From Notospermus geniculatus (lineage: Eukaryota > Nemertea > Pilidiophora > Heteronemertea > Lineidae): 64,000 nt of DNA. The notes under the pieces were generated by a model, which saw nothing but the letters and a program-made list of their open reading frames with translations, made no database searches and was not told where the DNA came from. Shown piece by piece: positions 46,520 to 58,587 of the stretch; position 1 is the first letter of the stretch; each line of letters starts with the position of its first letter. The position numbers were made by a program, and so were the translations under genes. Where the stretch lies: positions 163,754-227,753 of the forward strand of contig NMRB01000589.1 of the NCBI GenBank assembly GCA_002633025.1. The letters run 5' to 3'.

Positions 46520-46941
46520 CAGTCAGGAACTTTTGCCGCATCGGGAGATCACCTCCCGATTGGGATTTTGCATCTCCCGACTGGGAGGTTGTGTCCGAAA
46601 CGGGATATTATGTTGTAATTTTTTGTTACTTGAACAGGAGGAATGTCTCGATCAGGCAGTTCAAAATCTAAGAACTGATTTGCGCATCACATCGCGCATT
46701 TGCGCATGGTCGTAACCAGTGGAAAACGTGAAACAAAGATCAAGGTTTGTGTGAAAAAAATTTCTGATTGAAGTAAATTTTCTGGCCGAGTTGACGTTGA
46801 TTTTGATGAAAGTTGGGAAGGGAAGAGAACATTGAAATCCCAATTGGGAGGTGTACGAAAACTCAATTCGGTTATTACCTCCCGACTGGGATTTTTTTCG
46901 ATTGGGAGGTCACCTCCCGATACGGCAAAAGTTCCTGACTG
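46520..46941. mobile_element. MITE with CAGTCAGGAACTTTTGCCG ends
   Basis: Long inverted ends start CAGTCAGGAACTTTTGCCG. Both arms are followed by repeated CTCCCGAT/ATCGGGAG words that form further hairpins. The left flank is the assembly gap, so no TSD can be read. Confidence 0.88.
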
Positions 46942-47309
46942 GTAATGGTAGCATCATGCCATGCTACCACTGCCAGTCTCCTTTGGGGTGGAGACTGGTT
47001 GCCTTTTAGTTCACCCAAGGTTACAGAGACTGCAAGTGATCCGCCATAAGCCGAGCACAATATGTCCAGGGCCCATGACATAAATCATCCAGTGCCAGGA
47101 TTGGACGTAATCCATTTCCGTGACAACTAAATGGCGACGTAATCTCCGCTGCACCGGGCGGCACTCACTCATGGCGACAGCCGACAGTTTGTTTGACTCC
47201 ATGACATGTTGCCAATACCATCAGTGTCGGCCTCCGCCTGCCAGTCAGGCTCGCTTTGGAAGGTATTGGTGTAAAAGGTTTTACTTGGAGGCCAACGACA
47301 ACAGAAAGA

Positions 47310-47488
47310 ATGGCGGAAAAACGCATTAGGAAACATGGGAAAGGCGCCAGAGAAATCGATCTGTGCCATCGACTGAAAGGTCCTTTGAACAATTGTTGCT
47401 TTCTCGTGTCCACATTGTCAGAGAATGATTTCCAAGCGTGTATAGATGCTCTTTCCACAGATTCTTCGCCAACCTTAGGTTCTCAAAG
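47310..47488 (+). CDS. Likely first coding exon of an unrecognised gene
   Basis: The ATG sits in good context (AAAGAATGG, with A at -3). It starts a frame of 59 codons plus two bases (MAEKRIRKHGKGAREIDLCH…, then a hydrophobic/Cys stretch LNNCCFLVSTL, ending DSSPTLGSQ). The frame runs into a strong donor, CAAAG|GTAAGC, in phase 2. It is also open for about 18 codons upstream of the ATG, so the exon may start earlier. No domain is recognised and no downstream exon can be confirmed; the open frames at 48698-49225 are the nearest candidates. The stretch is single copy in this window and contains no repeat family that I see. Confidence 0.45.
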
Positions 47489-47765
47489 GTAAGCTGCATG
47501 CGGCTCACAGGCCAGCTGATGACTTGGCGCAAGAGAATGTGAAGTAATAACGCTGTTCTGACCGACGATACATGGAATGAACATGTATGATTGATCCCGA
47601 ATCAGCAGTTTATCTGATCCAACTCGTGACGTTGAGAACTAGACCGGTTCCGATCTTTGCCGCTACAGTCCCGCGACGTTCGCTCTTGTGGAACGGACAG
47701 TAGCGCTGCGGGAGTTTAGCAGCATAGACGGGAACCAGTCTATTTGAGAACGGACCGCCTGATTC

Positions 47766-48186
47766 CAGGCGCGTGTCCAGAGGGGGGGTCCAGGGGGTCC
47801 GGACCCCCCGCTGCTCGCGCAGGCCATAGATTTTTTTACCCTTATTACTTCAAGCGAGCATGAAATACAGGGAGAGGGGCTAGTAGGTGAGGGGTCAGGG
47901 GTCTAGCGGGTTCTCGAAACTTCGGACCCCTACCCGCTTTCTGTTATGAGTAAGCCCATGTGGTAGCTTATAGCCGTTGTCGGGTACGGCGGATGCGACC
48001 AGGTTCACTCAGTCAAGACATGTTCAAGGCTGAAATGCTGGGAAATGGCGTCTTCGGTGTGCAGATTTTACAAAATTTCCTACCCGCGAGGGGGACACCC
48101 CCTCGCGCTCCCCCTCTCTGGCTCCATTCTCGACGACCCTCGACCCCCTGGACCCCCCTCTGCTCGAAATCCTGGACACGCCCCTG
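47766..48186. mobile_element. MITE with GTGTCCAG ends
   Basis: Inverted ends CAGGCGCGTGTCCAG and CTGGACACGCCCCTG enclose 421 bp. The flanks GATTC and GGTTC fit a 5-bp TSD with one change. The end sequence is a variant of the GGATCC family (CAGGSGCGKRTCCAG). The interior includes a G/C-rich GGGGGTCCAGGGGGTCC block. Confidence 0.8.
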
Positions 48187-48469
48187 GGTTCCCAACCAGT
48201 ACACTACAGTTCAGCGGTTAAGGGTTGATTTTCGCCAGAATCTTTCACTTCAAGAAAGCATGAAACTGCCCACAGGGGTACTTTGGTACCTAAGGATCAT
48301 GAAAAAAATGGACCCCAAAAATTCGCGGCCCCTGGCGGCCGCCATATTGAATTTAAACATGGCCGCCAAAATAGCCATTTTCGGCAATATTTAATAGTCC
48401 GAACACGAAACCCCGATTTTTGGTATGAAATTTGCCGACCTATCTAAATCGGTAGAGAATTGCTTCCTG

Positions 48470-48640
48470 TAGGCCCCTACATTACATGAAAAACATTCCC
48501 GGCACATTTGCATATTCTTTTGACGGAAGTTACGGCCGATTGAATTTTTGGAACTGACTTGATCATTGGACCCAAGAACTGTTGTACGGGAGAATGAGAA
48601 CCGGTGTACAACTAACTTTTGAACAGTTGGATTAGTAGCA
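48470..48640 (+). mobile_element. Solo, diverged arm of the 755-bp foldback family
   Basis: Aligned words TTTGCATATTC, GGAACTGACTT, GTACGGGAGAATGAGAACCG and GTTGGATT occur in the same order and spacing as in the left arm of 13141-13895. No partner arm is nearby. The preceding GGCGGCCGCCATATTGAA… stretch (48335-48390) may belong to the same relic. Confidence 0.6.
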
Positions 48641-48697
48641 GCAGCAACAACAACATAAGCTCCTCATCGGAGGCACATCAGTGGTTATCCCATCGCA

Positions 48698-49225
48698 TTG
48701 GCACAGCTAAATGTACCCAAAAAAGAGGGAAATTTATATCACACTCGAGGCACATTGCCAAAATATAAACGGTATCTCTTACATCAGGATTCGGGACCGA
48801 AGTACGGTTGCCTAGCAACGGCTGGAAAACGATTACTTGCTTTCAAGACTGTAGAAAAAGCAATCCAGCAGCTCCATGACAGATATTCACTTATGTATGA
48901 AACATATCCCTCGGGACGGGGGAGGTTTAGTGCGGAAAGTTGATGAAAAGAGATGTTTTTAGGGGCTTTAGAAAGACTTATGAACCGAGAACACATGCTC
49001 CCCCTTTTAGCGAATCAATTGATCGAATTTATATGTTTTAATTGGGTGGATTATGAGATCAAGAACGAGTTCAGTATGACAACCATTCTTAATGGGACGT
49101 CTATTATATATCCAGTTTGGGAGGCATTTCACTCAAATTGCCAGCACCTCTTGTCAACCGGAAGTGACGTCATGACCACAGGTTTCGTTAGTCTGGTTCC
49201 CGGTCTCCCGATGTACAAATTCTAA
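48698..49225 (+). other. Two adjacent unrecognised open frames
   Basis: The first frame has no ATG at its start and ends at a stop at 48943. It reads as protein-like sequence (…LPKYKRYLLHQDSGPKYGCL… then KTVEKAIQQLHDRYSL). The second, from an ATG at 48953, gives 90 residues (…LANQLIEFICFNWVDYEIKN…). They could be exons, or pieces of a decayed transposon polyprotein; the phrase AIQQLHD loosely recalls integrase zinc-binding regions, but I cannot confirm this. No splice sites were clear enough to choose ends. Confidence 0.25.
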
Positions 49226-49724
49226 CAAGTAGCGGTTGATCATCCTGGAACCAATCGAAAGGAACTGTCCAGTCTTCAGCTGGCTGAGCCGGTCCCTCCT
49301 TTCCTGTCTTCATGACGACAAAGACAGGCCCCAAACAACCTGGACAACCTCGTTCCCGGTCATTGGAGCAGGTTGAAGAGACAGGCTAGCACTGGAGAGA
49401 TTGGTCCTGTTCAGTCACCAGACCAGAGCAAAGCTGTCACTTCGCAGCAAACGTCCCCGAATTGAAATAAAGACGTCAAACAGCTCAGGCGGACATTGAT
49501 CATAAATCGAGCCGGTCCCTTGTGGGTGCGCATTAAGATCAGAAACGGATTTCCCTTGCCAGCGGCGGGAGAAATCGTTATTTTTATGAAATATTATCCT
49601 TTGAAAATCCATTAGGGGAGTTTAAAGTAAGTCTTTATTGTCATCAGTAAGATCTTTGACGCCATAAATCTCTATGGTGACCTCCGTTAGGGGGCGCTCG
49701 TATCGAACTTTGGCAAAATAGAAG

Positions 49725-50155
49725 CGGGTCCGGGTGTGTTTCAAAATTGGTCACCCAAGAAAATGGGGCAAAATTTAACTTTGAAATATCACAAAGATTT
49801 GTGCCATTGATTTTCCAAAAATCAAATGTAGTAGTATTTGATAATATAGACCTTTAACTATTAGTTTCTCCATCTTGGATGTACGGTGTACACTCATTTG
49901 AAGGAGGGTATCAAAAAATATTGAGCTTAAATACCAGCAAAATCTATCGTTCCGTCTGACACCAAAACTACTTTCTGCTGTCAGACTTTAAAGGGTTGAT
50001 AGATCAATTAGTTTGCAGTGCCATAATTTAGAGCTCCATGATACCTAGTTCTGACATGAATATTAGAGTTTCAAGAAACAGCCTTCACCAGTAGACAAAA
50101 AATGGTGAACATTTTCTGGTGTCGGACGGAACACTTTTTGAAACACACCCGTCCG
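49725..50155. mobile_element. Candidate element with GGGTGTGTTTCAAAA ends
   Basis: CGGGTGTGTTTCAAAA at the left recurs inverted (TTTTGAAACACACCCG) at the right, about 430 bp apart. The outer bases GGTCC/GTCCG are less exact and no TSD was found. Confidence 0.5.
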
Positions 50156-51829
50156 TCCTGAACCATCAGGGTCAATGCAAATGCTCCAACCCGCGCACGT
50201 TGGGTGCGATAGGGACCGTTCTAAACTTCCTGGGGGACGTACCAAATTTATACTGGTTCAACCAACTGCCGTTTCATTAGACCATGGCCTCGTGCTGAGC
50301 TAGATTTGGCCCAGTAACGGTCGTTATAAAGAAAACGAATTAACCTATAAAATAATGAGGCAATCGGCCATTGTTGCCAATATCATTTCTCACACATAAA
50401 AATTCTATCATTTGTCAAAAGTTCTGGTCATTTACTGTTGAATTATGGACAATTAACCGTAAATAATGTTGACCTATATATTCTGTAAAAAATTAGTGAG
50501 CGACCTCGGCGGGTCAGTTTTTGTATTGCCGATTATGCCCATTTTGTTTTACCAAAGCCAACATTATGATCATGAAATGTGCAGTCCGTACCAACATGGT
50601 AGTAGAATGCCAGTCACCAGTTTCTGCGACTCACACGATTGTAAAATTTGTTATATAATACCGCTGCTTTATTTGAATGACATTTGATAGATTGCGAATA
50701 CAATACGTAAAACGCTATAAGCCGTCATTGTTCTCTAAGATTCGGTTACAAGGTTAAAATAAGGTACCGAAACAATCGATATCCCGACTCGGCTCATTCC
50801 GAACATTCGCACGGGACTGGTTCTCTGTCCGCACACTAGTCTTGGTATCACTAGCCGCTGTTGCGACGCTGGGGAATCGCAGTTTTTGTGTAGCGACAAT
50901 GCGGAACAAAACAGCTGGCTGCGCCAGACTACCCGCAATCTCCGTGCAACTGACCTCTGGCTGTCTGGAGCATGACTTCCGACGTGTGCGAATACGTCCG
51001 TCCGTCAATCAATCAAATCCTTCTTATTGTTTTCTCTGACTGACCTATTGTCTGCCCCAACCCTCCGCCATCGTTTCCGATGATTCATCGAATAAATTGT
51101 CGGCATGATTAGAATTCAATCAGATTATTACGATCGTTTATTTCCATTTCATAATTCCTGGTCGGTGTATATATCACGAAGGGCCATGAGTCAAACGGTA
51201 GCGTGACGCGGCTGAGTGTGCGGACACCGAATCGTGTCAGCCACGCCGATTGAATTCAAATTTCCGCTTTTCGCGGCGGTAGTGCCGGTTGACTTTCCAT
51301 CGATCTCGGCTCGTTCTGTAGGCCTATACTTGTAGCTGGTTTTTTAAAGTTCTGTCGGATTCCAATGCAATTTAGATGTACCGTTACTAGAGACGTCCAA
51401 CAGCCAATATTGTACCTCAAGGTAGAATCCGTGAATTTGATTGGCCGATACGCATCACGTGGCGTAACATTTCGGTATACCCTCATGGCTGGCTGCAACG
51501 TGTTTCATCCAGTCGCATATTCTTTGTCCTCTTTCGTGTTCACACGGACTGTTTACGCCGCCAGTTCACTCATTCATCTTTTTAGTCCACTTTTTACCCA
51601 CAACATAACATTGTGTCTGCTGCGACGGTAAACACGCATCACGTCACATGACACAAACAAACAACTCTTATTGGGCGTTTCTATGGTAAAGTAAAAAACG
51701 TAGTTCAGCGGACTTTGTCGTCTGCTGTCGTTTTTTTGCGGAACGGCTCGTGCTTGTTGTGTTTACAAACATTACAAAGAAGTCGTAGGGTGAATAAACG
51801 AACACGAAACAGATGGATCGGGTGATAAG
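50156..51829. other. No gene recognised
   Basis: Single-copy sequence of mixed composition. CG-rich patches near 50790-51000 and 51150-51300 could belong to a promoter or 5' exon, but no splice-flanked frame is convincing. Confidence 0.45.
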
Positions 51830-51850
51830 CCTGGCGCATGCGCACTTGGC
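51830..51850. promoter_or_regulatory. NRF-1-like palindrome
   Basis: GCGCATGCGC is a perfect match to the NRF-1 recognition sequence, which commonly marks housekeeping promoters in animals. The surrounding 300 bases are richer in CG than most of the window. No first exon could be confirmed on either side. Confidence 0.35.
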
Positions 51851-51951
51851 CCTACTCTCTGCACAATGAGGATCTCCGAAAACATCCGAAGATGTCGGCC
51901 GAACCATTCCTTACGTCACGGAGGCGATTTCAACGCTGGAGTTTGAAGAGG

Positions 51952-52114
51952 GAGGGGCGAATCCAGGATTTCGGGAAAAAGGGGGCGCACTGTGTAGAAA
52001 CATTGAAATCTGCGCTGAATGATTTGCTCCAAATATCACAGTTTCACGATCGATTTTACAGATTGGTTGGCCGAAAGGGGGCGTGCGCCGGGCGCCCCCT
52101 TGGATCCGCGCATG
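51952..52114. mobile_element. MITE, CAGGGGCGGATCC family
   Basis: The inverted ends read GAGGGGCGAATCCAGGATTT and GGATCCGCGCATG, and the interior matches 211-383. Its termini have decayed and no TSD is clear. It has landed just downstream of an NRF-1-like GCGCATGCGC at 51836-51845. Confidence 0.75.
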
Positions 52115-52478
52115 AATAAGCTGCAAATTTCTCCTTCAGAATTCGGCCAGGCCCTGTTACCACGTCACTTCGAAAGACACTTTTGCGGCACTGAAAGGGT
52201 GAAGGCGACGGCAGACAACAATGAAATACCAGTAAAAGACTGATGTCTTTGTCATTAATATCAGATATTATACCTTGACGTGTATTATATCGATCTAACG
52301 AAAGATCACTTCACCTGACGATTCTAATATATAATCCTACAGTATAGGGCTGATATCAGCGTCTGTGACAGAGGTAACATAAGGCCGTCCGTGAAAGAGT
52401 AACGCATGATTTCATATTACTCTAAAGTACCTTGGGTGACGTCACGACTTAATATGTAGCAGTACTTGTCGGAGTAAA

Positions 52479-52625
52479 GGCGGTGACAGACTGGCGCGTA
52501 CGCAACGCGTCTGGAAGCGTTCAACCAATCAGGGAGGAGGTAACACGGACCGAAACACCTACCGAAGAATCTGATTGGCGGAACGCCTGCAGTACGCGCT
52601 GCGTACGCGCCAGTCTGTCACCGGC
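52479..52625. mobile_element. TTAA-type MITE, GGCGGTGACAGACTGG family
   Basis: Third member of the family, with ends GGCGGTGACAGACTGGCGCG and CGCGCCAGTCTGTCACCGGC. The left flank has decayed to TAAA and the right flank is TTAA. That right TTAA is again the site of another insertion. Confidence 0.85.
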
Positions 52626-52629
52626 TTAA

Positions 52630-52779
52630 AGCAGCTTTTCCACGAGGCGATTGCGGACGCGGTTTCGGTGGCGGGAGCGGGTGCGAGTGAAACAGCTAAA
52701 GGGAAATACGTTGGATCGATTTTTTCCACCCGCGCCCGCCTCCTATTCCGCGCCCGCAAACGCCTCGTGGAAAAGCAGC
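52630..52779. mobile_element. TTAA-inserted MITE with GCTTTTCCACGAGGCG arms
   Basis: Inverted ends AGCAGCTTTTCCACGAGGCG and the inverse of GCTGCTTTTCCACGAGGCG, with TTAA on both sides. It is inserted exactly at the right-hand TTAA of 52479-52625. The interior is GC-rich. Confidence 0.87.
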
Positions 52780-52849
52780 TTAAGGCCTCTTTTGATCCGA
52801 TTGTCGTGATCGTACGGAAAACCATTGTTCGATCTCCCCATTTCATTGT

Positions 52850-53016
52850 AATAGGAGCAGTCAGTCGTGCGTATTGCCAAAAGATGGCAGCAAAGTTCTA
52901 GCGGACCAATACACAGGAAAATCCACCCTGCTCGATCAAGAATGAATGGGTCCGCTATATGCATTGAATTGGGCCGTAGTGGCACCTATTGGTTAACTCA
53001 CTAACAGCTCCTATTG
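52850..53016. mobile_element. MITE with CAATAGGAGC-type ends, third member
   Basis: An independent insertion with ends AATAGGAGCAGTCAG and CTAACAGCTCCTATT. The shared core (GATGGCAGCAAAG, GGGTCCGCTA) is intact, which confirms this as a dispersed family. Confidence 0.75.
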
Positions 53017-55440
53017 GTCCTAGAATGCCTTATTTCTTATCATTACTGTAAGGTACCTGGAGTGACTGTGGCAGCTGAGCACTCAGAGCCAGCTTTTCAA
53101 TTGTGGTGATCGATCTCGAGGTATTTTGGAGTATGTTTAGGTACACTGGCACTCAGACTTGCTGCCGTCATCGATGAAATCGGCAAGACCAGCTGTTGAC
53201 ATCACTCATATCATTGTCAATTTCATATACTTGATAAAATTTTACGCCCTGTTCTTTATCTTACTCATAAACATATTATGAATCATTTCATTTTGAGCAG
53301 CCACAATGAGAAAGTTGGGGGATATCATAAAAACGACCAACACACGTATTCCGTAACCGGGTATAATGTTGACAATAGAAACAGCCATTCTCCCAGTCAT
53401 GCCAGTCAGCATTGGCTGCTATTATGTGCTACTATTACCAGCGGATAATGAGATTCAGCAGGGGAGGCTGGTTTTCTGAGTCTGACGGACTGGTATTGTT
53501 TCCTCATTAAAAAAATTACAGTGGGAGGCACAACGGACGCATCTGTGGCGGCGGGTCCGTGGCGTGTATTTCGCTCAGTGTATCCGTCTTCGCCATCTCG
53601 TCTTTGCGTGTTTTCCGTCCATTAACAGTATTTCGCAGTATTATCCCCGAGACTAGGACACACCGTGCGTGACATTTTCAAATATTCTCTACATATTCTC
53701 ATACTTTTATTAATGTGTGGATTAGACGTTTTTATGGAGATGGATGCCCCNGTTAGCAACCATCTGAGTGGTAATCCACGGCGGGCAGGTGCGGTGAGAA
53801 TGCAACACTATACGGGCAGTTTCAGAAAAAATGTCCGAAACGAGAGAAGAACACAGAGTAACTCAGTGGGTGCGCCTCCAAATATCCCAGTGGGCGTGGC
53901 GGGGAGTTGTCATGGTGACAGAGCTGTCGTCTGCTAAATACGACTTGCCTCCTCCGACGTGAGGAGTCATAACTCCTCACAAAGACTAGAGAGCAGCCTA
54001 ATCATGCTAATGGCAAAGAGTTTTTCATTATAAGACGTTTTGGAGCAGAGTGTAGTGGCAGGACATGGCGTAGCGTCAGAGATGCCGCGTGTTCGATCCT
54101 CAGCTGAGTCACAGCTTGTCTCCCATCTGGTTTGGAAGCAGCAGAAAAGTGTTGAATAATCTGTTGATCTTCCCGAAAGGCTCTTTGATGCAAGCTTTTA
54201 GGACAACTTCGAGCGTAAGGTTCAATGTCTCGACCAAGCAGTCTATACAGCTGGCTTCAACTGTCAAAACAGTAGGACCACCAACCCTTCTCTGGTCATC
54301 AACACAGCGTTATTGATATTTCTCACAAATTGTGACAAGCTCTGAAAGGGTTCACTTAGTCACCCGTCCAGCCATCAACACCAACCTCACAGTGTACTGT
54401 CAGCCATGTTGATCTAATGGACGACACTCCAATGGCGGGCGTGAAAAAACTCTACAACATCATCGATTGCAGAGAAAATACTTGATGGCCATTTTGCATT
54501 TCATCGGAAATCTATTCATTCGGAGGCTGACGGACTTTTCTGGAGCGAGAGGCTTCCAGTGCTGATGTTGTTAATCAATAGGCTATTTCACAGTTTGATC
54601 TTTGAGGCCCGTTTCGGAAAACCAAACAGAAGCTGCGATTGGTTAAATTATCATCACGTGACGTAGCCACGTGACGCAAGATTCAGTCATGCTCAGAAGT
54701 GCCCAAAGTCGTGGCGACGTCCGTCTTTGGTTAGACTGGTACCCGGTCTTCTGGGCAGCTTGCAATCAGGAATGTGTTCGGTCTAATCTTTGTTTCTGGC
54801 CAAGCAACATCAGGGCCCAGCATCAGGGCTACATCTTGGGTTCTGGCCATTAGAGCGATCCTCAAGGACAGGAGATCCTACAGTGACCACTTGCGCCCAT
54901 AAATGTAGGCCTAATTGTCCTCCCTTCCCTTCCCTCCATCCTTAGCTGCGGCACTGCTGCCGATTTCTTTACTGGGCATTTGCAATTCATCAAACTGCAT
55001 ACAGCATCCTGTCCTCATGTCGTCACCACTCCCCACTCTTCATCCTCTCCATAATCCGTTGACCATTTAATGACACGGTGGGGCGTGCTGGTTCGATCCT
55101 GACACATGTCCGTACGTCATCAATCACCGTGACTCACCCGCCATGTTTTTTCCCGCCATCATTGATTGAGGTCATTAACAACTTGATCAAAATCGTCCTT
55201 CATTACCTCTCTTGATTGATGTCTCGGCTGGTAATTTGTGTCCTTGGGAGCCGCAGTCACATTGTGACGATTTTATATGCAAATTAGTATGAATAATGCA
55301 TGATGATTGGTCTACTCACGGTGCCCGTGTGGAAGGACTGCTTCCCGGGACTGCTTGTCCTCACGAATCATAGTCCAATGTCGGGAGTTCTGCTCGGCCT
55401 AAATCTGCAAGGTCTATACGAATTCGCTAACCCCATCAAT
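53017..55440. other. No gene recognised; single 'n' at 53751
   Basis: Single-copy sequence. The 'n' may mark another contig join. CACGTGACG motifs lie near 54655-54680. Short frames here lack supporting signals. Confidence 0.45.
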
Positions 55441-55561
55441 AGGGAGGTTTTCGCAAGCGCCCGGTTAGGCCCTACGACGACGTTTATCTATTGTGTGGGT
55501 GTACCCAAACAATAGATAAACGTTGTCGTATGGCCTAACCGGGCGCTTGCGAAACCTCCCT
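55441..55561. mobile_element. Perfect hairpin MITE, AGGGAGGTTTTCGC family
   Basis: Almost fully palindromic: the arms begin AGGGAGGTTTTCGCAAGCGC and meet at a short loop near 55495-55505. The end motif is shared with 43469-43596, while the cores differ. Confidence 0.88.
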
Positions 55562-55629
55562 ATTGAATGATCACACCGCACCACAAGCAGTGGCTGACGT
55601 ATAGAGACTGAGACCAACGTCAACAATTT

Positions 55630-55990
55630 TTAGCTCACCGGTGAGCTTTTGTCGTGGCGCAGCGTCCGTCGTTCGTCGTCGTCGTCGTCCGTTAGCAGGA
55701 CACGTTTTGTAACCGCAAAAGCTATTGATCTGAAACTTGGTACATATATACCCCTAGGTCAGATGACCTATGACACCAAGTTTCGGTCCAATTCGATTCT
55801 TGGCTTGGCCTGTGGAGCAAAACCCAAAACACAAAAAGTGCAATAACTCCTGAACTAATGACTGGATCATCTCCAAATTTTTATCATAGGTGTATCTACA
55901 TGTAATTAGGATACATAACATATATAACGGGTTTTTGATTTGACCTACTTTTCAAGGTCACAGAGGTCAAAGTTCTACAAAAGTAACGAA
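55630..55990 (+). repeat. Dispersed repeat with CTCACCGGTGAGC start and (GTC)n
   Basis: Begins at a short palindrome (GCTCACCGGTGAGC), runs into a GTCGTC microsatellite, then a stretch reading GCAAAAGCTATTGATCTGAA and TTCAAGGTCACAGAGGTCAA. Sequence of this general form is common in marine invertebrate genomes. I cannot place its right end. Confidence 0.5.
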
Positions 55991-56523
55991 CCTGCCACAG
56001 TTCTTCATTATTTCACCGAGCGTCTTCATATCTTGCATAAACGTGTATTAGAGGGGTACCTTGTGTTTCGAAGAATGTCGAAGAGAGATCGCCCTCTCTT
56101 GCTTCCTTGGAACACAATTCACGATTATTATATAGCATAGTGGGTTAAACAATACACCATGTAGTGATTCTCTTCACTGCACAGTCCAGTCACCACGCAT
56201 CCTCGTGGATGCAATGCACACGTGTAGCAGGACACACAGTACCACCCGGTGTGTCACACGGAGCAGACGACAGGTTTCATTGATTGGTTTACCTGACTGA
56301 ATCATTGCCGACACGGATGAGACAAGGCTCATCAGAAGCCTCGTGTTTCAGCATCCGCGATCAGCGTCGTCTTAATGAGAAGTGTCGTTGACAACAATTA
56401 AGTGGATGGTTGAAGATGTGTACTGTTTGTTGGGAAAATGCTAATCTCTGCGTTTAATTGCGGAGAGAAGATTGATAATGGCCGAGAGAACAACTTATCA
56501 ACGTCCAGTCGATAGATGGACTG

Positions 56524-56791
56524 CAGGCGCGGATCCAGAGGGGGGTCGTGACCCCCCTGCTCGCCACCACCAATTGTTTTCTTTTTCAATAATTTGCGAC
56601 AATAAGCAAAAAAAACCGCAAAAAACGCTAGAATAAAGCTTATGTTTTGATACTGAGGTGCCAGGAAATCGCGTCTACGGCATCAAAATTTTCTGGGGGA
56701 GGCCCCCCGTCAGCGCGGGCATCTTCGGCGCCCGCTTGCAACGACCGCCCTCGGCGGCCCTGACCCCCTCTGCCAAAAATCCTGGATCCAC
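56524..56791. mobile_element. GGATCC-ended element, related to 46312 and 63776
   Basis: Begins CAGGCGCGGATCCAGAGGGG and reads to CCAAAAATCCTGGATCCACG. It contains the blocks GAGGTGCCAGGAAATCGCG and GCGCCCGCTTGCAACG that recur, inverted, at 46312-46479 and 63776-64000. The last bases of the right terminus are altered. Confidence 0.78.
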
Positions 56792-57910
56792 GATGTCACC
56801 AAAAATAGATAAATCTATTTTTGATGTCACGCATAAGGCTTTTGTTGGAATAAGTCTTCTTTTTCGAAGAAGATAATCTTGGCTACAATGGACGTATGCC
56901 ATGTATGCTCAGCTTACCTGATCAAACGTTTGCCAGGTTTATCGACCTCGTCCATTAGTGTCAACACCCTGGCTCACAGTGGGTAGACGTGGAAAACACT
57001 TGACATGATTGGGGAGGAAATAGGTGAATCTACAAATGTATCGGTGAATCTGTGACACCTTACGATTCTAACCCCAAGAAAACAGTCATGACTGACGATA
57101 GCTTCAGTCAGAGCATTTCCAGCTGACAAGGTGCAGATGAAGTAGCGTTGTGATTGTTTTATGATAGCTTTTTCTCTCCAATACGCCCACCGCAATTGGG
57201 CACCTCCTGGAGAGGGGAAGGCATTGCCCATATTCTCGCTCAAACACCATACAGACCGATTCATAACCAAGGTTGAAGCTTATGACTTTTGACAACTGTC
57301 AAATGTCGAAAAACATGTCCCGAGTCGACAACAAAACAAACACTCCAGGCTCCAGCGGTCAACATGAGCCCCAAAGCACCATTCGTTCATGTCATAGATC
57401 GTGAACAACGTGTCCAAATCATGCTAATCACGGTACCTGTCAACATTTGAGGGCAAACGTTGAGTAATTAACTGTAATTATGATAATCATGGCGTATTTA
57501 TCGCGATTTCATGTGACTATGTCGACATTTTCAAAATTAGGCCGACTTCCCTCATCTGTCGAATCCTTGATTAGGTCTATTCGAGGTGACCTGATGATGC
57601 CCTGCCTGAGGGGACTCCGAACGCAGTCTTGAAGCGCCCCCTACTTTCGCTCCTTCAGACTCGGGAGTAAGAACGCAACCTGGACCTAGGTAGTGTATGC
57701 CTGGGGAGATGTATTCCCCATCCGAGTACGACCACGGCAGGACGTCTGTAGTACCATTTCGACAGAACCTCACGTCGCCATATTTTCAGCATCCCTCCTT
57801 TCAAACCGTGGCAGTGGGTTACAGCCCAGGTCACAAACCCACCGGGCCCCCGTAGATTTTCCCCACCCAGCGGGTTGCGGTGGATTTTAGAGACAGTACG
57901 GGTCCATTAT
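56792..57910. other. No gene recognised
   Basis: Single-copy sequence with several short open frames on both strands and no splice support or recognisable protein. Confidence 0.45.
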
Positions 57911-57958
57911 GATTTTCATTTTCATTTTCATTTTCATTTTCATGTTCATTTTCATTTC
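57911..57958. repeat. TTTTCA hexanucleotide microsatellite
   Basis: About seven to eight units of ATTTTC with one change (CATGTTC). A simple sequence repeat. Confidence 0.9.
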
Positions 57959-58587
57959 TACGGTTTTCATTCCCCGGGGCTCAGGAGCGATCTGTCTGTT
58001 TTTTACTCGCCGTACGGGCCCCGGAGTGGGTATGTGACAGGGGCTTTAACGTGAGGCACAGACGCCCTCTATGGCAACTCGGCATGCCTTCAGTGAAAGA
58101 AATGTCACGGCTGACGCTTTCAGACAGTGACACCATGACTGTCGGTAACCAATTTGTTGCTGAATGTGAAACTGACCACTGGCAGGCAGGGCGTAGAAAT
58201 CAACACGAATGTCTTGTAACCTGCATGCTATTGGTCGACCTAACACAAAGTCATCTGCATATTAATCATCACGAGTGGGCAGAGCCTGAATATTGCTGAG
58301 TGACCTTTTATTATGAGAGTATGGTATATCGTCACGATGGTGGCGTAACAGGCAGAGGCTGTTGATCAGATGGCGTAACTTCCCAGGGACATGGCAAACA
58401 AGGCACTGCAGCAATCCTGATGCTGGTGCTGCCCACTCACGAATCATTCTACCCACACTAATCTCTCATAACATTAGTTCAATAATTTGCCTCTTCGAGT
58501 TTCAGCACAACTGTGATATTGAATTCAGCCATTCATATCTTTGTTTGCGTCTAACCTCGCGAGATTTAAAAAAATGGAAGTGTCATT

